A stretch of DNA of 64,000 nucleotides, taken from NCBI GenBank assembly GCA_001510575.1, contig LNGK01000014.1:250462-314461 (forward strand), given 5' to 3'. Shown piece by piece: positions 45,245-57,364 of this stretch. The notes below the pieces were generated by a model that had not been told where the DNA came from, searched no databases, and was given only the letters and a program-made list of their open reading frames with translations. Position 1 is the stretch's first letter; every line of letters begins with the position of its first letter. The DNA comes from Knoxdaviesia capensis. Its lineage: Eukaryota; Ascomycota; Sordariomycetes; Microascales; Gondwanamycetaceae. The translations under genes were made by a program, and so were the position numbers.

Positions 45245-46351
45245 ATGGCAGCCTTGTCCGGCCTGTCTCGCCATGCGTTACCGATCACACGCCACAACAT
45301 ACCCCAGCTGAAGCGCGCAACGCGGTGTCTATCAACATCATCATGCCATCGCCAGTGTGTCCCAGTCCAAACAGCTGCGGCGTCTCTAGATACCATTGGC
45401 GCTTCCGAGTTTCTGCATCTGACGCAGTCATCTTCGCTCCCTCTTCTATTCTCTCCGTCTCGTGAGCGTGATGCAACCTCTCAATGGTTTGCGCCCGACA
45501 CGGATCTGGCGGTTGAGCCAGTCTCGGGTGCACAGCTCCAGCCAATGAAGCTGAGCAGCTTCCTTGACCAATTCATGGACACCGTCCTCCCCTACGAAGT
45601 ATCGGCACCTGCAGCGAGCGCTCCGGAAGCCGGCAGCTCTACGGCAGCTCCAACTGCTCTTCACAGCTTCCACGCCTGGCTGGCCGTTTCACCGTCGGCC
45701 GCGCTCCAATCGCTGGCTCCGGTCCTCTCCGATGCTCTAGCTGATACTCCAGCCTCCGGGATCCCACGCTTCACCCAGCTGTACGCGCCGCTCCTGCTCC
45801 TGCGTGCAGCACAGGATTTCAACCGCCTACAGCCGCTCGCCGTGAACCGTGTGCGCCATCTGTACATCGCGCAGTCTGGGCTGTCCGAGCTGCCGGAAGC
45901 GTTGCGGGCCAGTGTGCCCACACCCGGGCTGATCTCCACCGCCGGCCGTGGCGACGTATACGCATCCAGCATCTGGCTGGGCGTCGAGCCTACCTACACG
46001 CCGCTGCACCGGGACCCGAACCCAAACGTGTTCCGCCAGCTCTGTGGCGCCAAGCGGGTGCGGCTGCTGCGTCCAGCTGCCGGCGACGCGCTCTTCCGCC
46101 GCGTCCAAACGGCCCTGGGCCGGTATAACGCCAACAGCCGTATCCGTACGACCGATATGATGGAGGGCCCGGAGCGGGAGCTGCTCCACGCGGCAGTGTG
46201 GTTGTGTGAAGGGGACGAGGAGAAGAAGTTTGTTGAGGCTGTTGTCGGGCCTGGCAGCGCGCTGTTTATTCCTAACGGGTGGTGGCACTCGGTTCGGAGC
46301 GATCACGAAGACGGACGGCTAAATGCTTCAGTCAACTGGTGGTTCCGGTAA
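45245..46351 (+). CDS. JmjC/cupin-type 2-oxoglutarate oxygenase-like protein
   Basis: A single exon of 368 residues. The C-terminal third has the double-stranded beta-helix signature: PLHRDPNPNVFRQLCGAKRVRLL with His255 and Asp257, and GSALFIPNGWWHSVRS with the distal His348. Together these form the HxD...H Fe(II) triad of the JmjC/cupin_8 superfamily. The fold's final NASVNWWF strand is also present. The first ~35 residues are rich in Arg/Ser/Leu with no acidic residue, which suggests a mitochondrial presequence; this is inference. Residues ~35-230 are an alpha-helical, Ala/Leu/Pro-rich part. The target (protein or small molecule) is unknown. It is the last intact gene before the RIP-mutated block, whose first clearly mutated bases start 1.2 kb downstream. 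Confidence 0.85.
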   Translation: MAALSGLSRHALPITRHNIPQLKRATRCLSTSSCHRQCVPVQTAAASLDTIGASEFLHLTQSSSLPLLFSPSRERDATSQWFAPDTDLAVEPVSGAQLQPMKLSSFLDQFMDTVLPYEVSAPAASAPEAGSSTAAPTALHSFHAWLAVSPSAALQSLAPVLSDALADTPASGIPRFTQLYAPLLLLRAAQDFNRLQPLAVNRVRHLYIAQSGLSELPEALRASVPTPGLISTAGRGDVYASSIWLGVEPTYTPLHRDPNPNVFRQLCGAKRVRLLRPAAGDALFRRVQTALGRYNANSRIRTTDMMEGPERELLHAAVWLCEGDEEKKFVEAVVGPGSALFIPNGWWHSVRSDHEDGRLNASVNWWFR

Positions 46352-47552
46352 CAGGTGTCCCAAAGGCTACGAGATAATCTGTCCATCAAGTCTTTGGGGG
46401 TTGGCTTCAAACCTATCTTTGGTGCAACATGGACGAGACGGTCATGTGCGTGTCTCCCATAGTGCAAAGCCGCCTAAGCGAGGACGGTCTAACCACGGCA
46501 CATACAGAAGCAGTGTAGCCGAGGCATACCACTTTGTCTCCGTGAGCTCGCATTGATGGATAAGCGATGTGTTCGTGGGAGCCAATGCTCCTAGCCTCTT
46601 GAATGGTGTGGTAGAGACGTGCTCAACTGAGCGAGGGCCCAGGCCGTGCTGCCTTTGCCATCGCTTCTCGCAGTTTGACACACAGCCTTTCACTTCTCTG
46701 GGTCTTGGTGTCATGATAACCGGTCCATTCCATGGGAGCCGCTCATCAGTGGTTTCTCCCACCGGCGAACCGGCTCTTAGGGGCTACCTATCTGCTGGAT
46801 GGCTGTCCTCGCCTGCACTTGCGCTTACTACGTCCATGGACATACGTACGCATCTGCCCCCCTCCTCTTCCCACGCACATACACACACACCACGATCGGC
46901 TCCCGTCTTAGACACAACATGGATTGGGCTCAATAACACAGCTCTTTGCCCCCTGTATCATCGTGCTCTTCACAACAACACGAGATACTAACACCATGCA
47001 TGCGCAGCAACATATCCTCTCGACTTCGACTTTTGCTCATTTAAAATCACACATAACTCATAGTCACAGCTCGTCAGCTTTTCTTCTTCCTTTCTTTACC
47101 CCTCTAGCATGTTACTTCCATTTCCATGGCAACATATCTCCTCTGCTGGACAGTCAGTGTGTTGAGTTGCTAGGCTATATATTAACGACGTACTGGGGGG
47201 AAACGAAAAGCAGAAAAATAACTATGCGATGCGATATGTACAAATTAGTGATAGATGAAGCCGGAGCCGGAAGATGAGGTGAGGTCAAGTAAGAACCGGA
47301 GATGTCGTCCCAAACCCCGGAATAGGAGGCAGACTGCCCTAAACAAACCCGATATGCCAACCCTCAATGACAACCGACTAGGGTTCAGCCCAACACTTTA
47401 ACCCTTAATGATACAGATAGGGTCAGGCCCTATATCTAAACCCGAACTTGAATGACTGAGAATGTGTGAGGAAGGACGGAAATGCGTGGATCACGTGACC
47501 GGTGGGCTGAAGCCTGGTTCTGGCTAGCCTATAAATGCTAGACTTCTGTCTA
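46352..47552. other. Transition spacer between the JmjC gene and the transposon block
   Basis: 1.2 kb of normal composition (CpA/TpG frequent), including a CA-rich run near 46876-46892 and a CTAGGGTT/TTTAACCCTTAA pair around 47379-47408. From about 47553 CpA and TpG abruptly vanish. The true left end of the copia-type element probably lies somewhat upstream (a TATAAA at 47530-47535 could be its LTR promoter), but no terminal repeat can be fixed because the other LTR is outside the window. Confidence 0.5.
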
Positions 47553-49541
47553 TTTCTAGTCTAGCCTATTTTCTTCCTCTTATATCTAACTTTTTATATA
47601 GATATTTAATTATTAAGTTTATTTCTATTAATTTATCTATTTTCCTTATTAGTTAGCTAATAGATTATAAGACTAAGCTTAATTTAAGGTAGATAGTTAA
47701 TTTATTTTTTATTTCTTTTTATTCTAATTAATTTTTTTTTCTTCCTCTTCTTCTTCCTATTTTACTATAAGCTAGTAACCGGCTTATAAAGCTATTAGTA
47801 ATATAACTACTAAAACTAATAATAAATCGTAGTAGCCGTCGCCGTCTAACCGCCCCTAATACTATTATAGACTTAGTTATCTAGAATTCCTAAGTTTCTA
47901 CTCCGTTAACGTTAACGGAATTCTCGCGTTCCCCCTCTCCCGTCTCTAATAAAGATCTAAGATTTCTTACTAACGTTAATCCCTAATAATCTTAACTAGT
48001 TCCTAATAAAAAGTCTATAATTCCGAGTTTTCCTAGTCTTTTCCGTACTCCTACTATAACCGTGAACGCACCTCCCTTAATATAACGACCTCCTTCCGCT
48101 TATACCGTATTATCCCTATCTTTATATTCCGTCGTTATAGAGGATTTTATTCTATTACCTATAATAATAAGTACTAACTAAGTAATTAATCTATCTAAGT
48201 AGAAGTAAATACTTAATTAATAATACTAGCTAATAGATAGCTATACTTAGCGTACGTAGGCTCTATCTTTCTATACCGTAATTATTCGTATTAGTTTAAA
48301 GCCTAATAATTTCGGTTATTTTAATAAGTAAAATAATCTACTTATAAGAGGTGAAATACTAAAGAATATATCTAGTATTATAAGATAGATTATAGTTAAT
48401 AGTATAAATATTTCTAATATCTAAAATAAGTTATCTAATCGTTTTAACTATAATAGCTAGAAGACTAAGTTCTAAGTATTAGAAGACCTATTAGACGTTA
48501 GTACTTATACGATAAAAAAAGGTAAAAAGTTTATTACTTTTCTTTCGCGTTTTAACTAAAAATAACTAGAAGTTTAGCGTTATAGAGCTAAAATTACTAA
48601 TAAGATTAGGACCGTACTACTACTAATAGTAGCGAAAGATACGTTTAATACTAAAACGTAAGTTACTACGCGTATCGTAGTATAGTTAGATAAGACTTCT
48701 AACGAGTACTATAGATAATTAGTATAGTTATTCTAGGAACGTGAGAGAGTTACGAAGGATATAAAGAAGTTAGATAGAAGAGATAATTCTAAGTCCGATA
48801 ATAAGTAGGGTATAAATAATAATAATAATACTCGTAATAGTAGTACTAGCTAGAGTAACTAGAAGAAGCCTAGTTTATAACCTATAATTCGATATAGATA
48901 CTATAACCGTCTTAGCTATAAAGAGCGCGATTACCGGATTAAAGCTCGTAAGTAGTAATAATAGTAGAAGTCTTCTACTATACTAGGTAACGTAAACGTA
49001 AGCGCGAATATAACTAGTTATAAAAGAGTTATAAGCGTAATAGTAATAACCGATAATACGTTTAAGAGATATTAAAAGACTATAAGTAAGTCTTCCCTTT
49101 CTTCTTTTCTTATTAATACTAAGAAATATTTTAAAGAAGTAATTAGCTATAACCTATTTACTTACTTATTAAGCTATTTTAGAATAGATTAGCTATTCGA
49201 TATAGGTACGTCTATATACTCTATAAACGATAAGCGATAGTTCGAAAAAGGGACTATTAAAGAAACTCGTATACGTATAATTATAGGCGGAGGACCTATC
49301 TATACTATAAAACGCGGAAATATTATTATTAATATTAAGACTTTATCTAGTATTATTTCTATATGAATTAAAGATATTTTACTAACTATAATATTTCCGA
49401 TTTATATTTTTAGCGGTGAGGTTTTATACCGTAATAGAGGTAAGATTCTAGGTAATAGTATTTTTAATACTAAAGACGTCTTAATTTCCGAGATTAATAT
49501 AGAGAGCCGAGGATTCTTTATACGAGTTATATCCTTAGGAG
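47553..49541 (+). mobile_element. Ty1/copia-type retrotransposon 2, left segment (RIP-mutated)
   Basis: RIP-saturated DNA with relics of a gag-protease region. A zinc-knuckle-like stretch lies at ~48895-48945 and an aspartic-protease-like stretch (WLFDTG type when TpA is read as CpA/TpG) at ~49186-49215. A candidate primer-binding site begins at 47663 after ...CTAATA. The element stops abruptly at 49541 where the gypsy element is inserted and resumes at 59398. It is heavily broken by stops and has no coding capacity. The left boundary is approximate. Confidence 0.7.
47663..47680 (+). other. Candidate primer-binding site of copia element 2
   Basis: GATTATAAGACTAAGC, placed after a CTAATA end like that of the first copia LTR. 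Reversing RIP changes brings it near the complement of an elongator-type tRNA-Met anticodon arm. A weak, by-eye match. Confidence 0.35.
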
Positions 49542-49824
49542 TGTGGATCCCTAATAGGTCAGAGTGCATTGCAATTACGTATAAACGTATACTAATACAC
49601 GTGGATACTACCTAGCGGTAAGTATTTAGGTATATATCTATATATATATAAATACCTTAAAGAGCTAGTAAAAGACCTATAAAAGGTAGATATCTACCGC
49701 GCTTTTATAGGAAATATCTTAAGATAGAAAAAATTTAAGCTTCCCTTTATATATATTTCTCTATACGTGCCTTATAATTATAACTTATTTATTAGTCCTT
49801 TAGACTATATATCTAGGAATTATA
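49542..49824 (+). repeat. Gypsy 5' LTR, copy 1 (LTR A)
   Basis: 283 bp, starting TGTGGATCCC and ending GGAATTATA. It is nearly identical to LTRs B and C. Its first ~70 bp keep several CpA/TpG sites lost from the other two. Confidence 0.88.
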
Positions 49825-49909
49825 AAAAATTAATTTTTTATAAGCGTAATACTTATACTATTAATCTCTTATTAACCTTCCTTTAAAGCCTAACCGTCGT
49901 AATCGACTA

Positions 49910-49945
49910 CCTTTCCTCTAGGTTCGAGTCCTAATCGATACGTAA
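49910..49945 (+). other. tRNA T-arm/B-box-like motif 1 in the gypsy leader
   Basis: AGGTTCGAGTCCT matches the RNA polymerase III B-box/T-loop consensus (GGTTCRANTCC). No complete cloverleaf can be traced around it. The same motif recurs at ~50259-50272 and, in copy 2, at ~61532 and ~61877. Confidence 0.4.
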
Positions 49946-50251
49946 TCGACCGATATCTCGACTTTCCTTTCTTTTAATTTAGAATTTACCTCTACCGATA
50001 GCTTTACTACTTTCCGCCGCGGTAAACTACGAATTACCTTTCTTTTATAAAAACCCTTTCTATTTAACCTCCTTTTAGTAACGAAAACACGTTAAATAAA
50101 TATCTTTTATTTTCCTTCTTTTAATTCCGTCCTTACTAAACTAATAGCTAATTAATAGCTATTACTCTAGTAAAACACCGAATTACCCTACCTTTACTAA
50201 CGTTTTATACGCCCCCCGCGTACCTTTCCTATACCTCCTAAGCTATCGGAT

Positions 50252-50280
50252 ACTACTAATAGGTTCGAGTCCTATTACTA
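50252..50280 (+). other. tRNA T-arm/B-box-like motif 2 in the gypsy leader
   Basis: The loop TTCGAGT is enclosed by a perfect 5 bp stem (ATAGG / CCTAT), the geometry of a tRNA T-arm. The acceptor and anticodon arms are not recognisable, so it is not called as a tRNA gene. Confidence 0.45.
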
Positions 50281-53200
50281 AACATTTAATAGCTAATCTA
50301 CCTATTTCTATTTATTTCTACGACTTTTCTACGATTTTTCCTTTATTTTTACGACTTTTCTATTTATTCTACGATTTTACCTATTTATTCCTACGACTTT
50401 TTCTAGTTATTTCTAAGACTCCTACTATTCCGATAACTAACGTCTTAATATTTCTACTATTTTCGATTATTTTCTACTACCTCTATTTACGGACTTCCTT
50501 TTTACTTATTCTCCTATTCTATTTAATTCTAATTACTAATCCGCCTCTTATTCTAAGACTAACCCGCTTTTATACCCCTTTTATACCCTATTTATATACT
50601 AATAGTCTTATTTCTTATTTTACTAGCCCTATTTCTTTTCTAATAGTTATCCTTTCTACCGCTCTTTTCCCCTATTATTAACCCTATAAATCTAGACTAT
50701 CTAACGATTTATAACTATTATACCCTAGTTTACCCTATTTATTCCTTTTCGCTCCTACTTACTATCGGTTTATATCCCTAACCCCTTATTTCCTAGCGAG
50801 CCTAGACCGCTAATATCCGCTTTTACGCCGAATATTAGATAAAGAATAACGTATTCTACGTAAAAGAGATAAAAGTATTACTTATAACCTTAAAGCCTTA
50901 AGTAAGGTAAGCGCTATAACTAACCTATAAACTAGTAAGTTACTAGTTAAGGAGCTATAACCCCCTACGGAAGTAACCCCTATTACGTATAATTATTAGA
51001 TAATAATAAGATAAGGGAAGGGAAAGGCTATAGATAACGGGATAAATATTCTACCGGTATAGCTAGTAAGTAGTCTACCGCCTTAATATACTAAGTCTAT
51101 TACGATCGAGGAATTAAAGTAAATAATAAAAGCGCTACTTACAGACCGTATAAAGTCTAACTTTAATAGATAAGCGAGAGAGAAAGAACGTGCCGATAAT
51201 ATAAATACTATTATTAGTATAATAATAGAAAAGCTTCTAGAAAAGCTAATAGATACTATAAGCTATAGTAACTTACCGGCTATAGCTATAGCTACCTTAT
51301 CCTTTTTTCCTATTCCCTCGCTATTATTAGCTAGTCCGTAGATAATAGGACTACTATTACCTATTAACCTAGGTAGAAAGAGCCCCCTTTCTAGCGTAAC
51401 TATAGCTAATAACCCGTTATTACCTATAACTAGTATCTAACTGACGAGAAACTAGCCCTTAATACCGTATATTATATTATAAATACCGAGAGGTACTAGT
51501 AGTACGGTTCTAGAAGGATAATAAAGTTATATATATAGATAAGGAGTATATAATAGTAGTATATTTCTAATATTTCCTATATTATCCTAGTAAATACCCT
51601 TATAAACGATAACCCTTAAAGTAATATTTTAAGCGAAACTATATCTAGGACCTAATAGTAAACCGTTTACCGATATTAGTATTAACGGCTTTATACTATT
51701 ATTATAGCTTACTATTAAAAGACGATTCCTAGGCCTTCGTTTAGTAAATAGGAATTTAGTTATCGAAGGTAGTCTAATAAAGTAAAATATACCTTTAATA
51801 AATAATAAGTACGCTATTAGGTAGTATTAATACCTCTAAGCGACGTTTCTAGAGCTAATACTCTTATCGGATATTAGTAATAGAGAAGATCGTAAGAAAA
51901 ACGGTAAAAAAGCTATTAGTTAGCTATAAAGCGACTACTTAAGTAAGGTAGACTATATAGTTATAGTATAATTAGTACGTATTTAGACCTACTTATATAA
52001 ATCTATAATTCTATATACGTATTAGATATCTCGAATACTACTAGTAATTAGAAGCGAATTTATACCCCTTTAGTATTTTATTCGATAATATACCGATATA
52101 CTATAGCCTATACTAGTAGAATCTATATTAATATTTATCTCTAGTCGTATACTAATATCTACCCCTTTACGCGTATTTATAGCTCTCGCGTTTAATTATT
52201 AGAATAAGTCCGAATATAAAGCTATCGAACTTTTAGCTAAAATAATATAGAATTCTACCGATAACTTACTCGAAACATACTATATTTAATATATAGTAAA
52301 GGATATTCTACGCTATAATATTACGGACTTATAGTATAAGATACGGTAGGATATAACCCTAGACTCTAATATCTATACTATAGTTAATACTACTTACTAC
52401 TTATTAAAGACTAGATAATTATACGTTACTTAGCTAAATACTACGTTAAAGACCGAGGAAGAAGGAGAAACGCTATAATTTAGAACCCGTAAAGAAATAC
52501 TTAATTATATTACGTAGGATAAAGATAGAGATAAATCTACGTGCTTCCGATATAGAAAGATAAGTTATTAGGTTCGCGAATATACGGAGCTACGTATTAA
52601 GAATAACGATCGACGTTAAAAGGCGCGTTAGAATACGCGTTTTACGATAAATCGAGGCTAAATAATAGATAATCGTAGTTATTCCCGTAAGCCTCGTAAC
52701 TATTCTCGAAATACCTCCCGCGATTATAACTATTTACGAAGACCGTCTTAGGACCGAAAGACGTACCGTTCCCCTACTCCCTACCCCTCTAGGAATAAAG
52801 ATAAACTAATAATAGATAAAAGATAGCGGAATAATAGGAGAGGGGATAAGAAACCCGCTATTTATAGTATATACCCTATATAGAAAGAAGATTTATCTCC
52901 TAAAGGATCTCCCCTCTTAGAAGCTACGGGCTTAGACGTAGATAATAACTATTTCGCTAACGTTACTTACTATTCTATACTATTTATAATCCCTTCGGTA
53001 AAGGAATTAACGTTAATTAGTAAGATACTAATAAAATAGCTACGACGTAAAGGATACCGTAAACGATACTACTTCTATACTAGTTTACTAATAAATAACT
53101 AATAAACGCCGCTTATAGTATTTATCGATATTAGAATAGCTAGCGTATTTATTTTTAAATCGTATACCCGTCGTTATTTAGCGCTATACCGATCCGCTAA

Positions 53201-56200
53201 CCCTCTACGCCTTAGTAGCCTAGGCGGTAATAGTAGTTTCGCTATTATTAACGATATCGTTATTTCCTTCCGATTAACGACTATTAACGGACTATCTAAG
53301 GTTATTTCTATAGTAGCTAGTATTATTACTAACGGTACCTATCCTATTAACCTAACTATTAGCTAAAGTGGAGCTACGAAGCTTAGTTATACTAACGCTA
53401 ATAGTATAATAAAGCTTATACTCCTACGCGATTCCCCCGTTATTCTATATTTCTACCTTCCTTAGAGACGAGATAATATCGCTATTACCTATACTACCTC
53501 TACTACTAATTCTAATCTAATAAATATTACTTCTTCTTACGATAATATCACCTCTTTTCACGATAATCCTACCTCTTTCTACGATAAGAACCTCCTTTTA
53601 CCTCTATCGATATATATTTATAGTATTTTACCTACGGATCCCGATACCTATACCCTCTCCTATATTACTTCTAAATCGTTTCCCTTTATTACGTACCTTA
53701 CTAAGTAATAGTATAATAGCACTCCTTTACCCTAATAAACGTTTCCTAGAATAGTAAATACCGACCGAGTAACTATCGAATTTAACGAAGAGCTATTACC
53801 TAAGTATAAGAAGTAACTATTACTTACGAAAGAGCGTACGAAGCGCGACGCTATTCGTAGTACCCGTATTATTATAGAAAATTAATAGAAGAAGGTAAAT
53901 ACTAAAGCCCTAATAATTATATGAAAGGCCTTCGATAATAATACTTTCGTCTTTATTCTACGGTATTTTAATACTAGACTAGACGTAAAGGCCCGTACTT
54001 AGTATAATATTAAGACCGCTAATACTAAACCTAGATCTCTCCCCCTACGTCGCTATAGCCCCTACTAACGTAAAATTATAAAGGAATTTACTAATAAACT
54101 ACTCTTACTTAGTATTATTCGATACGCTATTAACTCCCTATAATCCGTACCTATACTATTATTACCTAAGAAGCCCCTCCTTAGAGATAACCGGCTTAAA
54201 TACTATTTTATAATTAACTACCGTATATTAAACGAAGTTACGCGAAAGGTAGCCTATCTACTACCGAATATCGAGGATTCCTTATAATAAGCCGCCGGAT
54301 ACCGATTCTATACCTTTCTTAACTTAGAAGATAGCTTCTAGTAAATAGTTATAGACCCCGAGGTAGTACTAAAGATAGCGTTTTCTACGCCTTTTAGATA
54401 ATACGAATAGCTTCGTATACTATTTAGCCTTATAAACGTACCTATAACCTTCTAGCGTTTTATAAACGAAGTCCTTAAGCTAGTACGCGCCTTTACTATA
54501 GGCCTTTTAGATAATATTTATATTTAGGGTAAGATAATAATAGAATTAGCTAAGAGAATAGTCGCTATTCTACGCTAATTAAGCCGCTATTAACTATTAT
54601 TAAACCTTAAGAAATACGAATAGTTTATTAAAGAAAGTAAGTTCCTAGGAATAATTATCTCTATCTATAATATTCGTCCCGATCCTAAGAAGGTAGCTAC
54701 TATCTACGAGAGACTAACGCCTACTACTATTACTAAGATCCGTAGCTTTCTAAATACCGCTAGCTATTTACGCCGCTTTATCCCCTACTTCATATATAAA
54801 GCGCGCCTACTCTATAAGTATACTAGAGTAAATAAGCCTAAAGGCGTATAAGTATAGCTAGATAACGAGTTATTATAAGCCTAACGCGATATTCGCGATA
54901 CTATAGCCTCCCTCCTAGAGTTACGTAACTATAACTATATACTCCTATCGGTACTCGAGACCGATACTTCTAATTATACCGTCGGTATTACGTTATTCTA
55001 ATTATAACGTAATTCTAATAATAAACGTAGCGTTTTATACCCGGTTACGTACTTTAGCGCCGTTTTATCGAAGACCTAGTAGCGATATAGTACTTAAGAG
55101 AGAGAAATACTTACTATTATTATATTATTATAGTATTAAAGGAGTTAGCTAGAGGCTACCGAGATTACTATTATTACCGATTACGAAACCCTACGCCTTT
55201 TTACTACTAAGTAGGAATAACTAGCTAGAATATTACGATTTCTCGATATAATCGTATACTATAACGTACGTATTTACTACCGATCTAGAAAAGCTAATAT
55301 TTTAGCTAATTAGTTATTATAGCCGCGTATAGATATAGCGCTCGTAACGAATAAGGAAGAAGGGTACGAAACGAACGATAATAATACGTTAACTAACGTC
55401 TTTCCTACTATTACTACTAATAACGAGACCCCTAGACTACCGAACTAACGATTTAAGATACGTCTACTAGCGCGACTACCGTAAAACGACGCCGAATAGC
55501 CTCTAAATAATACTATAAATACTAAATAAACTACGAACGATACGCTAATCGCCCTTAATATTAAGAAGTTAGACGACTTTAGATAGCACGACGTCTAGGA
55601 TATTATTAATTACCTAGAGAATAGCTATCTACTCCCCTATCGTATCCCTTTAACCTTCGTTTAGGATTATTTCGCTATCTTTTATAGCGAAGTATATATT
55701 ATTATTAACCGTATCCTAATAAAAATACTAACGTACGAGGCTTCTATTTTAGAAGCTATTAAGGTCTATAAGCTAGAAGGCTATACGCGCGTTAATACCC
55801 TATATACGTTATTAGCTAAACGAGTATAGTATCCTAACTTAATTTTAGCCGTAAATAAGGCCGTTTAACGGTATATAGAATATTAATTATTATAAAAGCC
55901 CCCTAAAGTAACGGAATCGCTATAACCGATACTAACCGTATAATTATTAGTACGCTAGGGAATAGATTTTACTAGCCGTTTTATTATTAATAGTAAACGG
56001 ATATAGCTATTAACGGTAGTTAAGTACGCTACTAGCTACGCTATAGTAGCTATAGACCCTTATAATAGTACCTTAGCTACTATAAAGTTACTAGTAGTAC
56101 GTATTTATATAGTATTCGGACCGCTAGTCGAGATTATTACTAATAATAGTACCCCCTTTAACTCCGATAAATTTAAGACCCTTCTCGCTAACTATAACCC

Positions 56201-57343
56201 CCCTATATAATAGTATCGTATAATAATATACTATCTATAGACGAATAGCTAAGTTAAGCGCTTTAACGGGTAAATTAAGTATATCGCTAGCTATCTAGCT
56301 AGCGCTAATACTAAAAACCGAGAAGATATCGATTAGCTAATAATTATTCTTAAAGCTATACGTATCTACCTAAATAGACCGTAAATAAGTAGCTTTTCCC
56401 CGTATTACCTACTTTTCGGTACCGAGCCTTACGATAGCGCTACCTATATTATTACGCTATACGAACGGGAGCCTACTAGGGACGAAGTTATCGCCTCCTA
56501 GTAAGATTTAGCTCGCGAAAGATAGTTATTTAAGACTATTCGCCTATTATTTAACTTTATAAAGGTATACCGAATATATATCCGTATTATATTATAGAAT
56601 AATAAGGCTACGTATCGTATTTTTAGTAAAGGCGACTAGACGTTACGATATCGACTATAAAAGCATAAATATAAGTTATTCTATAATAGACCGTAGCTTA
56701 TTATCGACGTTTACTAGGGTAATACCTATATTCTAGAGTTACTAAGCGGTTATCGGCTCGATAAACGCTATAATAGGTTTAACTTATTCCTAGCGTACGT
56801 CGAGGATAGCTAGCCTATTCGTAGCCTTTAGTATACTAGTCGTCGCTTACTCGAGCTAGATCGTAAGCGTCTATCGTCTATCGGTAAATAGTTACCTTAC
56901 CCTATACTATTTCTTTCCTTTTTTATTTTTTATCTATTATTTTACTTTTCCTTTATAATATTCGTTCTATAGTTATCCCCTATTTATATCCTAATCCTAT
57001 CTATATCCTAATTTCCTTTATTCTATTTTTATTTTTAGCTACGCCTTACTATTAAGTTATACTATTTTCTCTTTTTAGAAATTTTATTTTATTATTCTTT
57101 TTTTATTTTACTACTATTACCGCTAATATTCCGCCTTTTATATGTTTTTTCCGATTTTTTCCCGCGTATTTCCTTACTTTTAACCTATTTTACTATATTA
57201 ATAATCGATAGAACGCTCTAGACTTACCGCTACGCCTATATACTATTTTTTTTCTTTTTTCCCTTCTTTATTCCTATTTCCTACGCTTTACGCTAGCTAC
57301 CTATATTTACGTAGCTAACTATCACACTTTCCTATATTCGTAC

Positions 57344-57364
57344 GATAAAGGGGGGGGAAGGAGG
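57344..57364 (+). other. Internal purine tract of the gypsy element
   Basis: An uninterrupted A/G run with eight G residues, lying ~450 bp after the integrase relic but 1.75 kb before the 3' LTR. It looks like a polypurine tract but is far from the expected place; the shorter AGAAAGGGGAT at 59102-59112 is next to the 3' LTR. Confidence 0.45.

Noticed and set aside
50252..50280. Functional tRNA gene in the gypsy leader
   Set aside because: Only a T-arm can be folded. No acceptor stem or anticodon arm was found, and the surrounding DNA is RIP-mutated.
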